In this document: one piece after another, positions 1 to 9,813 of the stretch
Layout: each line of letters opens with the position of its first letter
How positions within the stretch are numbered: position 1 is the stretch's first letter
Origin: a virus
Reading direction: 5' to 3' (one strand)
DNA: 64,000 bases
Virus record (IMG/VR): IMGVR_UViG_3300045421_000501
Span: 1-64,000 of that record
Translations under genes and position numbers: made by a program
The notes under the pieces: generated by a model
Told to the model about the DNA's origin: nothing
Databases searched by the model: none
The model's input: the letters and a program-made list of their open reading frames with translations, nothing else

Positions 1-897
1 GCATGGGTTCAAGCAAAAGTAACTTTAGCAACAGAAGGTATTCTTACTTGTGCAAATTATATGGCAGGTAAAGATCAAGAACTTGGTGAATCCATGAATA
101 TTGATGAAATTGCACCAGTAGTTGCTGGTGGATTATCTGTTGCAAGAATGGCAGCATCTCAAATAGCAAAAAATGCAATTAAAGGTGCAACAGAAAAAAC
201 AGTTGGTGCAGCTGCATCTGGTATCATAAACACCGCAGGAACACAAACTGCAAATACTTCTGCTCAACAAGCAGCCAAGCTTGCTATGCGTCCAGGATCA
301 TCTTCATATGTTTCAAATTTACCAATTGATCGTTCTGCTGCGACAGCACCAACAATTCCAAAACCACAAACACCATCATCTTCAAAACCACAAACACCAT
401 TACCAACAAATTCTTCTGGATCAACTTCGAATCAAATATCACCTAATGGTGTAAAAAATAAAACAAATGATTCTAAAATAAGAAAAAATATATCAAAATC
501 TATAGAAACATCAATATCAAATACTGCAAGTATTGCAAAAAAAGGTGTGGGTGGATATGTTGGTATGTTTACTCCAAAGGAAGAATTTTCTCAAAAATTA
601 TTATCATTCAAACAAATCAATGACATTATGGAAACTGCTGCATGGCAAAGAAAAGAAGGTAAAAATCCAGAAGGGGGATTGAATCAAAAAGGAATTGATT
701 CATATCGTAAAGAAAATCCCGGTTCAAAACTTTCAATGGCAGTTACTACACCACCTTCAAAGTTATCTCCAAATTCAAAAGCAGCAAAACGTAGAAAATC
801 TTTTTGTGCTCGTATGTCAGGAATGCCTGGTCCAATGAAAGATGAAAAAGGAAGACCAACAAGAAAAGCATTATCTCTGAGAAAGTGGAATTGTTGA
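1..897 (+). CDS. Cyanophage structural-region protein with C-terminal DUF6321-like module (5' partial)
   Basis: The frame is open from the first base of the window, so the protein starts upstream and the Met at 61 is probably internal. Residues after that Met are rich in Ala, Ser, Pro and Gln, with a low-complexity Pro/Ser/Thr/Lys linker around codons 95-140. The last 35 residues are a compact basic Cys-containing module beginning RRKSFCARMSGM and ending SLRKWNC, which resembles the small phage domain DUF6321 from memory. It lies 39 bp upstream of the large terminase, where T4 has gp16, but I see no gp16 features and do not call it small terminase. Function unknown. Confidence 0.75.
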   Translation, partial: AWVQAKVTLATEGILTCANYMAGKDQELGESMNIDEIAPVVAGGLSVARMAASQIAKNAIKGATEKTVGAAASGIINTAGTQTANTSAQQAAKLAMRPGSSSYVSNLPIDRSAATAPTIPKPQTPSSSKPQTPLPTNSSGSTSNQISPNGVKNKTNDSKIRKNISKSIETSISNTASIAKKGVGGYVGMFTPKEEFSQKLLSFKQINDIMETAAWQRKEGKNPEGGLNQKGIDSYRKENPGSKLSMAVTTPPSKLSPNSKAAKRRKSFCARMSGMPGPMKDEKGRPTRKALSLRKWNC

Positions 898-936
898 TAT
901 AAATGAATTGTTTAGGAAGAGATTAGTAGGTAACTT

Positions 937-2586
937 ATGGCTGCAGATATTTATCTCGGTAATCCAAATCTAAAAAAAGCAAATACTCAAATTGAGTTTA
1001 CTGAAGAAAATATTATTGAATTCATGAAATGTAAACAAGATCCTGTTTATTTTGCAAAAAAATATATCAAGATTGTTTCTCTTGATCATGGGCTTGTTTC
1101 ATTTAAAATGTATCCATTTCAAGAAAAATTGATTAAAAATTTCCATGCTCATAGATTTAATATTTGTAAAATGCCACGTCAAACTGGTAAATCAACAACT
1201 GCAGTATCATACATGTTGCATTATGCAGTATTTAATGACAATGTAAATATTGCAATTCTTGCAAATAAGGCTTCAACTGCAAGGGACTTGTTAAGTAGAT
1301 TGCAATTAGCATATGAAAATCTTCCTAAATGGATGCAGCAGGGCATCATAGCATGGAATAAAGGAAGCATGGAACTTGAGAATGGATCTAAAATTATGGC
1401 AGCATCTACATCAGCCTCAGCAATTCGTGGAGGATCTTATAATATTATTTTTTTGGATGAATTTGCATTTATTCCAAATCATATTGCAGAACAATTTTTT
1501 GCATCAGTATATCCCACAATTTCTTCGGGTCAAAATACAAAAGTAATTATGGTTTCTACGCCCCATGGCATGAATCATTTCTATAGATATTGGCACGATG
1601 CGGAAAGAGGAAAAAATGAATATATTCCAACAGAAGTGCATTGGTCAGAAGTACCAGGAAGGGATGCAAAATGGAAAGAACAAACAATTGCAAATACTTC
1701 GGAACAACAGTTTAAGGTTGAATTTGAATGTGAATTTTTGGGATCCGTAGATACATTGATTGCACCATCAAAATTAAAATCAATGGTATATGATGATCCT
1801 ATTAAAAGAAGTGGAGGACTTGATGTATATCACAATCCAGATTTAACAAGAGATTATATTATTACTGTAGATGTTTCTAGAGGAATTACTAAAGATTATT
1901 CTGCATTCGTAGTTTTTGACATTACAACATTTCCATATACAGTTGTTGCAAAATATAGAAATAATGAAATTAAACCAATGATTTTCCCTTCCGTTATAGA
2001 AGAGGTTGCCAAAGCATATAATAAAGCTTGGGTTCTGTGTGAAGTCAATGATATTGGTGATCAGGTTGCTTCAATTTTACATTTTGATTTAGAATATGAA
2101 AATATACTTATGGTTTCTATGAGAGGAAGAGCAGGGCAAATTGCTGGAGCAGGGTTTTCTGGAACTAAAACTCAACTAGGAATTAAAATGAGTGCAACAA
2201 CTAAAAAAATTGGTTGTTCAAACTTAAAAATTTTAGTAGAAGATGATAAATTAATAATTCAAGATTATGACATCATTAGCGAACTTACAACTTTTATTCA
2301 AAGAAAACAATCATTCGAGGCAGAAGAAGGTTGTAATGATGATCTTGCAATGTGTTTAGTTATATTTTCTTGGTTAGTTGCACAAGATTACTTCAAAGAA
2401 ATGACTGATCAAGATGTTCGCAAAAGAATTTATGATGGGCAAAGAGATCAAATTGAACAGGACATGTCTCCATTCGGATTCATTTTAGATGGAAGTGATT
2501 ATGAAGGCGAAATGGTTGATGAGAGTGGAGATAGATGGCATACTGATGAATATGGTGACGTTTCATACATGTGGGAATATAAGTAA
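937..2586 (+). CDS. 17: Terminase large subunit gp17
   Basis: ATPase-nuclease motor that packages DNA into the prohead and cuts the concatemer. The N-terminal ATPase shows Walker A RQTGKST (about residues 81-87), Walker B IIFLDEF (about 170-176) and the coupling motif VSTPHG (206-211). The C-terminal RNase H-like nuclease begins near YIITVDVSRG with an acidic residue at about 312; further acidic residues lie in CEVNDIG and CNDDLAM. Length 549 aa is near the size of T4 gp17 (610 aa), slightly shorter. A purine-rich AGGAAGAG precedes the start. It heads the gp17-18-19-20 virion block. Confidence 0.96.
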   Translation: MAADIYLGNPNLKKANTQIEFTEENIIEFMKCKQDPVYFAKKYIKIVSLDHGLVSFKMYPFQEKLIKNFHAHRFNICKMPRQTGKSTTAVSYMLHYAVFNDNVNIAILANKASTARDLLSRLQLAYENLPKWMQQGIIAWNKGSMELENGSKIMAASTSASAIRGGSYNIIFLDEFAFIPNHIAEQFFASVYPTISSGQNTKVIMVSTPHGMNHFYRYWHDAERGKNEYIPTEVHWSEVPGRDAKWKEQTIANTSEQQFKVEFECEFLGSVDTLIAPSKLKSMVYDDPIKRSGGLDVYHNPDLTRDYIITVDVSRGITKDYSAFVVFDITTFPYTVVAKYRNNEIKPMIFPSVIEEVAKAYNKAWVLCEVNDIGDQVASILHFDLEYENILMVSMRGRAGQIAGAGFSGTKTQLGIKMSATTKKIGCSNLKILVEDDKLIIQDYDIISELTTFIQRKQSFEAEEGCNDDLAMCLVIFSWLVAQDYFKEMTDQDVRKRIYDGQRDQIEQDMSPFGFILDGSDYEGEMVDESGDRWHTDEYGDVSYMWEYK

Positions 2587-2588
2587 TT

Positions 2589-2596
2589 TATAAATA
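2589..2596 (+). promoter_or_regulatory. T4-type late promoter TATAAATA upstream of gp18
   Basis: Exact TATAAATA just after the gp17 stop and about 40 bp before the gp18 start. This is the late-promoter core recognised by gp55-type sigma factors in T4-like phages. gp55 itself is encoded in this window. Confidence 0.75.
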
Positions 2597-2635
2597 CTTT
2601 CAGAATAAAATAGGGAATCTCTAGGGGAGTTTAGA

Positions 2636-4825
2636 ATGGCGATTCAGTTAGCATCTCCGGGCGTAAAAGTTAGAGAAGTTGATTTAACCAGAGGTGGTGT
2701 AAATGCAACATCAAATATTGCTGCAGGAATTGCAGCACCATTTCAAAAAGGTCCGGTAAATGAAATTAAAAGAATATCAAATGAGAAACAATTAGTTGAT
2801 ATTTTTGGACAACCAGGAGTTGGAACAACAGACTACCATTATGAATCTTGGTATGCTGCTTCAAATTTTCTTTCATATGGTGGAGAATTAGATGTAGTTA
2901 GAGCAGGTGGATCAAATCTTGTTAATTCAAATGCTGCTGTTGCAGTTGCATCGTCATCAAGTTTAAAAATTTATAACTTTGAGGATTTTAATAATAATAG
3001 GTATAATGATTCAAATTGGTATTTTGCATCAAAAAATCCTGGTTTTTGGGCAGAAAATATAAAGGTATGTATTATTGATAATGCAGCTGATCAAAGAATT
3101 TCAGGAATTTCTAGTTTAACAAGTAATTCTGATCAAATAAAAGTTGGATATGCGGTAACTCAAACATTGAGTGGAGTGAATATTGGAATTGGTACAACAT
3201 CAGATGCAAATGGATATCTGAAAGGACTAATTACTGGTGTTGGAGTTAGTCACGTTGATATAAAAATTACTTCGTATGTTTCTGGAATTGGAAATACAGA
3301 ATATTCAATTTCATATCAGCAAAATTCACTGTATGAATTTAAAACTGGAGCAGGGTATGTAATTGGTGTTTCATCAGAAGCAGGAAATGCTGGAATTTTA
3401 ACTGGATCCTTAATAAATCAAAATTGGTATGATACTCAAAATATTTTGACTTCTGCTGAAGATGGTGGAACCGATCCATTTACATTATCATGGAGATCTG
3501 TTTTAAACAAACCACAAGATAGTGCATATGTTACTCAAAGATCTGGTAAAAATGATTCTTTAAATCTAGTAGTAATTGATATAACTGGATCAATTAGTGG
3601 TTCTGTAGGAACAATTTTAGAAAAATTTGGAAATCTTTCTAAAGCTAAGGATACCGAAATTTCTCCACAAAAATCAACATATTATAAAGATTATATCGCA
3701 GAAAATTCAAATTATATTTTTGCAGGAACTTCTCCAGCAAGAAATGATTCATATTGGAATACTTCTGCAAAACCAGCAGGATTTTCTGCAGGAATTACTA
3801 CGGTATCAACAGCAGCTGGATCTTGGGGACAAAATGCTCAGGGAATAATTTTTAACTCTGTAGGAAATATTTCATATAAACTAACTGGTGGTAAAGATTA
3901 CATTGGAATTGGATTATTTGATTGTGATCTTGGTGATCTAATGACATCATATGATTATTTTAATGATCCAGTAAATAGTGATATTCGTTTTCTACTCCAA
4001 GGTGGTGCTCATAAAAGTAAAGAAGATGAGCAAGCAAAAGCTAAAAAATTAATTTCAATTTGCGAATTTAGAAAAGATTGTGTAACATTCATTTCTCCAA
4101 ATCGAGATAGTGTTGTAAATCTTACGAATCAATCAACACAATTATCAAATATTCTCTCATTCTTTTCTCCATTAACATCTTCTTCTTATGCAATTTTTGA
4201 TTCCGGATATCAATACGTATATGATAGGTGGAATAAAAAATATGTTTATATTCCAACATCAAATGATGTTGCCGGATTGTGCGTAAGAACAGACATAAAT
4301 CAATTTCCATGGTTCTCTCCTGCGGGAAGTAGTAGAGGAAATTTAAATTATGCTATCAAATTAGCATATAATCCTGGACAAGATCATAGAGATCGTCTTT
4401 ATTCAAATAGAATTAATCCAATAATTGCTTCTCCTGGAGCAGGAATTATTCTTTATGGTGATAAGACTGGACTTTCCTATGAAAGTTCTTTTGATCGAAT
4501 CAATGTTCGAAGATTGTTTATTACAATTGAAAAAGCAATTGCAAATGTTGCAGATGCACAATTATTTGAATTAAATGATGCAGGTACTCGATCTAATTTT
4601 GTAAATATTATAGAACCTTATTTGAGAGATATTAAAGCAAAAAGAGGAATTTATGATTATCAAATCATCTGTGATGATACAAATAATCCACCAGATGTTA
4701 TTGATAGAAGTGAATTTGTTGCTGACATTTATGTCAAACCAGCTAGATCAATTAATTTTATAGGTCTAACATTTGTATCAACCAGAACCGGAATTTCCTT
4801 TTCGGAAGTAATCGGAACAGTATAA
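2636..4825 (+). CDS. 18: Tail sheath protein gp18
   Basis: Contractile sheath subunit polymerised around the tail tube. The N-terminus (ASPGVKVREVDLT) is the characteristic sheath start and the C-terminal third carries the conserved ERINVRRLFITIEKAI-type region (here SFDRINVRRLFITIEKAI) with FVADIYVKPARSINFI after it. At 729 aa it is longer than T4 gp18 (659 aa); the extra length lies in the variable central domain, as in cyanophages. A strong AGGGGAG ribosome-binding site lies 6 bp before the ATG, fitting high late expression. gp19 follows after 15 bp. Confidence 0.96.
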   Translation: MAIQLASPGVKVREVDLTRGGVNATSNIAAGIAAPFQKGPVNEIKRISNEKQLVDIFGQPGVGTTDYHYESWYAASNFLSYGGELDVVRAGGSNLVNSNAAVAVASSSSLKIYNFEDFNNNRYNDSNWYFASKNPGFWAENIKVCIIDNAADQRISGISSLTSNSDQIKVGYAVTQTLSGVNIGIGTTSDANGYLKGLITGVGVSHVDIKITSYVSGIGNTEYSISYQQNSLYEFKTGAGYVIGVSSEAGNAGILTGSLINQNWYDTQNILTSAEDGGTDPFTLSWRSVLNKPQDSAYVTQRSGKNDSLNLVVIDITGSISGSVGTILEKFGNLSKAKDTEISPQKSTYYKDYIAENSNYIFAGTSPARNDSYWNTSAKPAGFSAGITTVSTAAGSWGQNAQGIIFNSVGNISYKLTGGKDYIGIGLFDCDLGDLMTSYDYFNDPVNSDIRFLLQGGAHKSKEDEQAKAKKLISICEFRKDCVTFISPNRDSVVNLTNQSTQLSNILSFFSPLTSSSYAIFDSGYQYVYDRWNKKYVYIPTSNDVAGLCVRTDINQFPWFSPAGSSRGNLNYAIKLAYNPGQDHRDRLYSNRINPIIASPGAGIILYGDKTGLSYESSFDRINVRRLFITIEKAIANVADAQLFELNDAGTRSNFVNIIEPYLRDIKAKRGIYDYQIICDDTNNPPDVIDRSEFVADIYVKPARSINFIGLTFVSTRTGISFSEVIGTV

Positions 4826-4840
4826 TAGGAGAAACTACCC

Positions 4841-5476
4841 ATGCCATTAGATAGAAACACAGCAGGTATTCTTAATAATACAAGAACGATTGATTCATTC
4901 AAGAGTCGATTGGTTCAGGGAGGTGCTCGTCCCAATTTATTTGAAGTCGAATTTGATTTTCCATCAACAATTAAAGCAGAGTTGGGAGATATTCCAACAG
5001 ACACTACATATAGAATGTTAATTAAAGGAGCACAACTTCCAGCATCAAATATCGCAGAAGTAATTGTTCCCTTTAGAGGAAGACAGCTAAAAGTGGCTGG
5101 AGATAGAAGATTTGATCCATGGACAATTACAGTTGTCAATGATGGTGATTTTAAACTAAAAGAAGCATTTGAAAAGTGGTCAAATTATATTACCAAAACT
5201 TCAGATGGTTCTGGTACAATAAGACCTCAAGATTATTTTGCAAATTGGATTGTTCATCAACTAGGAAGAGCATCTTATACTTCAGGATCAGCTTCTGCAA
5301 GTGGATCTACACTTCCAATTCTAAGAAGTTATAAGATGTATGGATGTTGGCCAAGCATTGTTTCTGGAATTGAACTATCGTATGATAGTGCAGACACCGT
5401 AGAAGAATTTCAAGTAACATTACAAGTTCAATGGTGGGAAGCATATAATAGCACAGGCGGCGATTCAATTGTTTGA
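4841..5476 (+). CDS. 19: Tail tube protein gp19
   Basis: Monomer of the inner tail tube. The 211-aa protein starts MPLDRNTAGILNN and has the tube-family signature RPNLFEVEFDFP, QLPASNIAEVIVPFRGRQLKVAGDR and DPWTITVVNDGDF in order, with the C-terminal VEEFQVTLQVQWW strand. Length is slightly above T4 gp19 (163 aa). It sits between sheath and portal, the invariant T4 order. GGAGAAA precedes the ATG. Confidence 0.95.
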   Translation: MPLDRNTAGILNNTRTIDSFKSRLVQGGARPNLFEVEFDFPSTIKAELGDIPTDTTYRMLIKGAQLPASNIAEVIVPFRGRQLKVAGDRRFDPWTITVVNDGDFKLKEAFEKWSNYITKTSDGSGTIRPQDYFANWIVHQLGRASYTSGSASASGSTLPILRSYKMYGCWPSIVSGIELSYDSADTVEEFQVTLQVQWWEAYNSTGGDSIV

Positions 5477-5501
5477 TAAATAGTGAAAATTACTTTACAC
5501 T

Positions 5502-7181
5502 ATGGCTGCCGGAAAAAAATTATTTGGATTTGCTCTTGAGGATGTTGATGATAAAAAATCACAAAGTGTAGTCAGCCCTGTTCCTCCAAATGATGAGGAT
5601 GGGGTTGATTATTATTTGTCTTCTGGATTTTATGGTCAATACGTAGATTTAGAAGGAGTTTTTAGAACCGAATTTGATATTGTAAAAAAATATCGTGATA
5701 TGGCATTGCATCCGGAATGTGATACTGCAATTGAACATGTTGTAAATGAGGCTATTGTTTCTGACTTAAACGATAGTCCAATTCAAATTGATTTGGATAA
5801 TTTGAATGCAAGTGATAATTTAAAATCTGTAATTCGCAATGAATTCAAATATATTAAAGATTTGATGCAATTTGATAAAAAAGCACATGAAATTTTTAGA
5901 AATTGGTATGTTGATGGAAGAATTTATTATCATAAAGTAATTGATATGAAAAAACCTGATGAAGGTATTCAAGATATCAGGTATATTGACGCACTAAAAA
6001 TAAAATTAATGAGAATTCGTCCTCAGGATAAAAGTCATGGGCAAACATTGAAAATTGATTTGGGAACAGATAATCCTTTGATACATCAACATGCAGATGC
6101 AGAAGTTGAAGAATTTTATATTTATTATCCCAAAGGAATGGTTGAAAAATATGGATCCATAACCGGAAAGGGAATTAAAATTGCAAAAGATTCAATTACT
6201 TTTGTTTCTTCCGGACTTGTGGATCGAAATAAGTATCTTACGCTTTCATATTTACATAAAGCTATTAAATCCCTCAATCAACTTCGTATGATTGAAGATT
6301 CTCTTGTAATTTATAGACTTTCAAGAGCACCAGAAAAAAGAATTTTTTATATTGATGTTGGAAATTTGCCAAAAGTAAAAGCAGAACAATATCTTCGTGA
6401 TGTGATGATGAGATACCGCAATCGAATGCATTACGATGCTCATACTGGAGAAGTTAAAGATGATAAAAAATTTGTAAGTATGTTGGAAGATTTTTGGCTT
6501 CCTCGTCGGGAAGGTGGAAGAGGAACTGAAATTGGAACTCTTCCTGGAGGACAAAATTTAGGAGAACTTCAAGACATTGAATATTTTCAAAAAAAACTTT
6601 TCAGATCATTGAATATTCCCGATAGTAGACTTGCAAGTGAGAGTGGATTTAATCTTGGTCGTTCTTCAGAAATTCTTCGTGATGAATTAATGTTTTCAAA
6701 ATTTGTCGGAAGAATGAGAAAAAGATTTAGTAATATTTTCATTGATATGCTAAAAACTCAATTAATTTTGAAAAATATTGTCACCCCAGAAGACTGGGAA
6801 AAAATGGCAGAGCATATTCAATTTGATTATTTGTACGACAATCATTTTTCTGAATTAAAAGAAACCGAATTGATGAACGAAAGATTAAATTTAATGGTTG
6901 CAATTGAACCTTATATTGGAACTTATTACTCTAGAGATTATGTTAAACGTAAAGTCTTGAGAATGACAGAAGAAGAAATTGAAGAAATGACTCGAGAAAT
7001 GGAAGAAGAAAATGAAACAGGTGTTGGTGTTCCATTAGATGTTCAAAATGAAATCGCGGTTGGAAAAAATCAATCTAATAATGATTTGGGAGAAAATCCA
7101 CCAGAACCAGATTTGGAAAATAATAAAAATTCTGGAGCAACAGAATCTCCAAAAATAAATATTAAAAAAGCTAAGATATAA
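5502..7181 (+). CDS. 20: Portal vertex protein gp20
   Basis: Dodecameric portal that nucleates the prohead and docks the terminase. At 559 aa it is slightly longer than T4 gp20 (524 aa). Typical portal stretches are present: DTAIEHVVNEAIV (about residues 78-90), the KAIKSLNQLRMIEDSLVIYR helix, and APEKRIFYIDVGNLPK. The C-terminal 60 residues are acidic and Asn/Glu-rich and look disordered. The stop codon lies inside a TATAAATA late promoter for the next gene. Confidence 0.96.
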   Translation: MAAGKKLFGFALEDVDDKKSQSVVSPVPPNDEDGVDYYLSSGFYGQYVDLEGVFRTEFDIVKKYRDMALHPECDTAIEHVVNEAIVSDLNDSPIQIDLDNLNASDNLKSVIRNEFKYIKDLMQFDKKAHEIFRNWYVDGRIYYHKVIDMKKPDEGIQDIRYIDALKIKLMRIRPQDKSHGQTLKIDLGTDNPLIHQHADAEVEEFYIYYPKGMVEKYGSITGKGIKIAKDSITFVSSGLVDRNKYLTLSYLHKAIKSLNQLRMIEDSLVIYRLSRAPEKRIFYIDVGNLPKVKAEQYLRDVMMRYRNRMHYDAHTGEVKDDKKFVSMLEDFWLPRREGGRGTEIGTLPGGQNLGELQDIEYFQKKLFRSLNIPDSRLASESGFNLGRSSEILRDELMFSKFVGRMRKRFSNIFIDMLKTQLILKNIVTPEDWEKMAEHIQFDYLYDNHFSELKETELMNERLNLMVAIEPYIGTYYSRDYVKRKVLRMTEEEIEEMTREMEEENETGVGVPLDVQNEIAVGKNQSNNDLGENPPEPDLENNKNSGATESPKINIKKAKI

Positions 7182-7184
7182 ATA
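7177..7184 (+). promoter_or_regulatory. Late promoter TATAAATA overlapping the gp20 stop
   Basis: Exact TATAAATA whose bases include the TAA stop of gp20 (7179-7181). It sits about 23 bp before the small acidic core-protein gene at 7207, so it can drive the prohead-core genes separately. Confidence 0.7.
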
Positions 7185-7206
7185 AATACAAGGCATATCT
7201 ATAACT

Positions 7207-7416
7207 ATGGAAACTTCAGAATTAGTAAATATGATTGCGGCAGATGCTAAACCATCAGATATTTCTGATTATATTAAAAATTTACTTTATGCAAAATCAG
7301 CGGAAAAAATTGACGATTTGAGACCATCTGTTTCTGCTAATTTATTTGGAGATGATCATGATGAATTCGAAGAAAATGATGATTCAGAAGAATTCGATTC
7401 AGAAGAGGTAGAATGA
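7207..7416 (+). CDS. Small acidic prohead core protein, gp67-like
   Basis: A 69-aa protein whose C-terminal half is almost entirely Glu, Asp and Ser. In T4 the gene directly after portal encodes gp67, a small acidic prohead core protein, and cyanophages keep a small acidic protein here. The call rests on position, size and charge rather than on sequence identity. It overlaps the next ORF by 4 bp (ATGA-type), indicating translational coupling. Confidence 0.6.
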   Translation: METSELVNMIAADAKPSDISDYIKNLLYAKSAEKIDDLRPSVSANLFGDDHDEFEENDDSEEFDSEEVE

Positions 7417-7979
7417 GCGCATCACAACCATTAAGTTTAGTAAAAGATTATGGATTACTTGATAGTAGTAACGATAGTATCAAAACTTCAAATCCCCAGA
7501 TTATAAAAACTGGTATTGTTTATGCATCTTGTAGTACTGAAAAAAAGGGTGGGAACATTGGAGTCTGCAATACAACAACTAGTTCTGGTATTGGTTCATT
7601 TCATATAAATCTTGGAACAGAACTTCTTTATCGTTATGGACATCCCGCTCAAGCAGTTATTACTGGAATACAAACAGGAACAAGTACAGTTCTAACATTA
7701 AATCATACAGATACCAAACTTAGAGTTGGTGATTATATTCAAGTTGTCGGAGCAGGAACAACATATGATAATAGTCTTTTTCATAAAGAAATTACGGAAA
7801 TTCAATTTCCTCAACAATGGAATAATTATCAAACAAAAATTACCATAAATGCAAATACAAATTCTGGGCATCATACTTTTGTTGGAGTTGCGACTGCAGC
7901 AAAATCAATTGTTTTTGTATTAAAACCAGAAACTAATCATGGGTGTACAGTACATTTACACGAGGTACAACTAGGATGA
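7413..7979 (+). CDS. Conserved cyanophage virion-block protein, function unknown
   Basis: A 188-aa protein inserted between the gp67-like gene and gp21, with ATGA overlaps at both ends. It is rich in Thr, Gly and beta-branched residues, with short repeated strand-like stretches such as VLTLNHTDTKLRVGDYI and KSIVFVLKPE, suggesting an all-beta structural protein. There is no enzyme motif. Its location in the head-assembly operon suggests a virion or assembly role (inference). Confidence 0.7.
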   Translation: MSASQPLSLVKDYGLLDSSNDSIKTSNPQIIKTGIVYASCSTEKKGGNIGVCNTTTSSGIGSFHINLGTELLYRYGHPAQAVITGIQTGTSTVLTLNHTDTKLRVGDYIQVVGAGTTYDNSLFHKEITEIQFPQQWNNYQTKITINANTNSGHHTFVGVATAAKSIVFVLKPETNHGCTVHLHEVQLG

Positions 7980-8623
7980 AATTAATTTCCGAAGAAATAG
8001 AATCAGTAGAAGTTTTTACTGAAGAAAAAAATGGTAAAAAAACTCTTTATATTCAAGGACCTTTTCTTCAAGCAGAAACTGTAAATCGTAATAAAAGATT
8101 TTATCCAATTTCAACTTTAGTTAAAGAAGTTGCAAGATATACTCAAGTATTTGTTGAAAATGGAAGAGCTCTTGGTGAGTTGGGACATCCAAATGGACCA
8201 ATTATCAACTTAGACAGAGTTTCTCACAAAATTGTAGAACTCAAACAAGACGGAAATAATTTTATAGGTAAAGCTCAAATTCTTTCAACACCAATGGGAA
8301 AAATTGCATCTTCACTTTTAGGTGAGGGTGTAAAATTAGGAGTTTCTTCTAGAGGAATGGGATCTCTTTTTCAAAAAGAAGGAATTAATTACGTTAGTGA
8401 AGATTTTATGCTTGCGACTGCTGCTGATATTGTAGCAGATCCTTCTGCTCCTGATGCTTTTGTAAATGGAATCATGGAAGGTAAAGAATGGATTTGGGAA
8501 GGAAATGTTCTTCGAGAAATTCAATGCACTGAAATCAAAAGAGAAATAAATACACTTGTTGATCAAGATTTGTTAGAATCAAATAAACTTCGTTTATTTG
8601 GAAAATTTTTATCAAATCTATAA
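7976..8623 (+). CDS. 21: Prohead core protease gp21
   Basis: Serine-type maturation protease that degrades the scaffold and trims head proteins at L/I-x-E sites. I chose the ATG at 7976 (MKLISEEIESVE), which overlaps the previous stop in ATGA, rather than the in-frame ATG 33 bp upstream that would add MYSTFTRGTTR. The 215-aa product has the family blocks NRNKRFYP, GELGHPNGP with candidate catalytic His 71, and KLGVSSRGMGSL with candidate nucleophile Ser 124 or 125. Length matches T4 gp21 (212 aa). Several window proteins carry possible substrate sites for it. Confidence 0.94.
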   Translation: MKLISEEIESVEVFTEEKNGKKTLYIQGPFLQAETVNRNKRFYPISTLVKEVARYTQVFVENGRALGELGHPNGPIINLDRVSHKIVELKQDGNNFIGKAQILSTPMGKIASSLLGEGVKLGVSSRGMGSLFQKEGINYVSEDFMLATAADIVADPSAPDAFVNGIMEGKEWIWEGNVLREIQCTEIKREINTLVDQDLLESNKLRLFGKFLSNL

Positions 8624-8625
8624 AT

Positions 8626-8633
8626 TATAAATA
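8626..8633 (+). promoter_or_regulatory. Late promoter TATAAATA upstream of gp22
   Basis: Exact TATAAATA immediately after the gp21 stop, about 30 bp before the scaffold gene. Confidence 0.75.
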
Positions 8634-8664
8634 ATAACAGAAAATATAGGAATTTGGTAGAAAG

Positions 8665-9759
8665 ATGACCGTTGGTAAAAATCTACAAGAAATGCAAAAT
8701 CAAGTAACAAAGGATGCCAAGCCTGCGGAACCAATGCCTAAGGCTGCAAACTATGTTCCTGATAATGATTCAATAGAAGTTTTAGGTGGTCCTACACCTC
8801 AAAATTCTAAGCCGGATGATGAGAGTAATAAACTCAAATCTCCTTCTGCAACATTTATTGCCAAAAGCAATCCTATAACAAAGGGATCTGCCGGTACTGT
8901 TCAAATGCCTGGACCACAAGGTGCTGTTGGTATGAAGGCAAGTGGATATGGTCGTGGGGCTAATGAAGAGGTTGAAGTTGAAGATGAGTCATTCCTAGAA
9001 GATGAAGAAGGTTCAAACTATGAAGAAGATGAATTTGAAGAAGAAGAAGAGTTAGATCTTGAAGATGATGTAAAGGCTCTTCTATCAGGTGAAGATCTTT
9101 CTGAAGAATTCCAAGAAAAAGCAAAAACAGTATTTGAAGCAGCTGTTCGTTCCAAGATTTCTTCTTTGAGGGAATCGATGGAACATAATTATGAATCTGC
9201 TCTAATTGAACAAGTAGAGCAGATTAAGTTTGATCTTACTGAACGTGTTGATTCATATTTAGAATATGTTGCAAATGAGTGGATCAACGAAAATGAATTA
9301 CAAATTGAATCAGGACTCAAAGGAGAATTATCCGAGTCCTTTATGACTGGTCTCAAAAATCTTTTTGAAGAACATTATGTAGAAATCCCTGAAGAAAAAT
9401 ATAATGTTGTTGAAGCTATGGTACAAAAACTTGATGAGATGGAAATAAAACTCAATGAGCAGATTACTACAAATATTAGCTTAAACAAGCGTTTGTCGGA
9501 GTCTGTCTCTAATAATATCATTGACGAAGTAAGTGAAGGTTTAGCTCTTTCCCAAAAGGAAAAACTTGCCGCTCTTGCCGAAAGTGTTGAGTTTGAAAGT
9601 GAAGGACAATACCGTGAAAAACTAAAGACGCTTCGTGAAGCATATTTTGCACCTAAATTAGCGTCAAATAATTCACAAGAAGTCATTTCTGAAGAAGTAA
9701 ATGAAGATTATGGACCTACAATGAATGCTTATCTTCATGCATTGACAAAGTTCAACTAA
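8665..9759 (+). CDS. 22: Prohead scaffold (core) protein gp22
   Basis: Internal scaffold around which the capsid forms; it is degraded by gp21. The 364-aa protein has a flexible Pro/Gly-rich N-terminal 90 residues, a run of Glu/Asp at about 105-135, then long heptad-like helices with many Glu and Leu (about 140-330). T4 gp22 is 269 aa; cyanophage versions are longer. Position between gp21 and gp23 is diagnostic. Confidence 0.9.
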   Translation: MTVGKNLQEMQNQVTKDAKPAEPMPKAANYVPDNDSIEVLGGPTPQNSKPDDESNKLKSPSATFIAKSNPITKGSAGTVQMPGPQGAVGMKASGYGRGANEEVEVEDESFLEDEEGSNYEEDEFEEEEELDLEDDVKALLSGEDLSEEFQEKAKTVFEAAVRSKISSLRESMEHNYESALIEQVEQIKFDLTERVDSYLEYVANEWINENELQIESGLKGELSESFMTGLKNLFEEHYVEIPEEKYNVVEAMVQKLDEMEIKLNEQITTNISLNKRLSESVSNNIIDEVSEGLALSQKEKLAALAESVEFESEGQYREKLKTLREAYFAPKLASNNSQEVISEEVNEDYGPTMNAYLHALTKFN

Positions 9760-9813
9760 ATTGATTTTTATATTATAACACACACACTTTTTTCAAGAAG
9801 GAGTTAATTTCAA

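Noticed and set aside
1-897. gp16 small terminase upstream of gp17
   Set aside because: Position suggests it, but size, Pro/Ser linker and the Cys-containing C-terminal module do not look like gp16.
9375-9686. Minus-strand ORFs over the structural and other genes
   Set aside because: They mirror strong plus-strand genes, lack ribosome-binding sites and family motifs; no convincing minus-strand gene was found anywhere.
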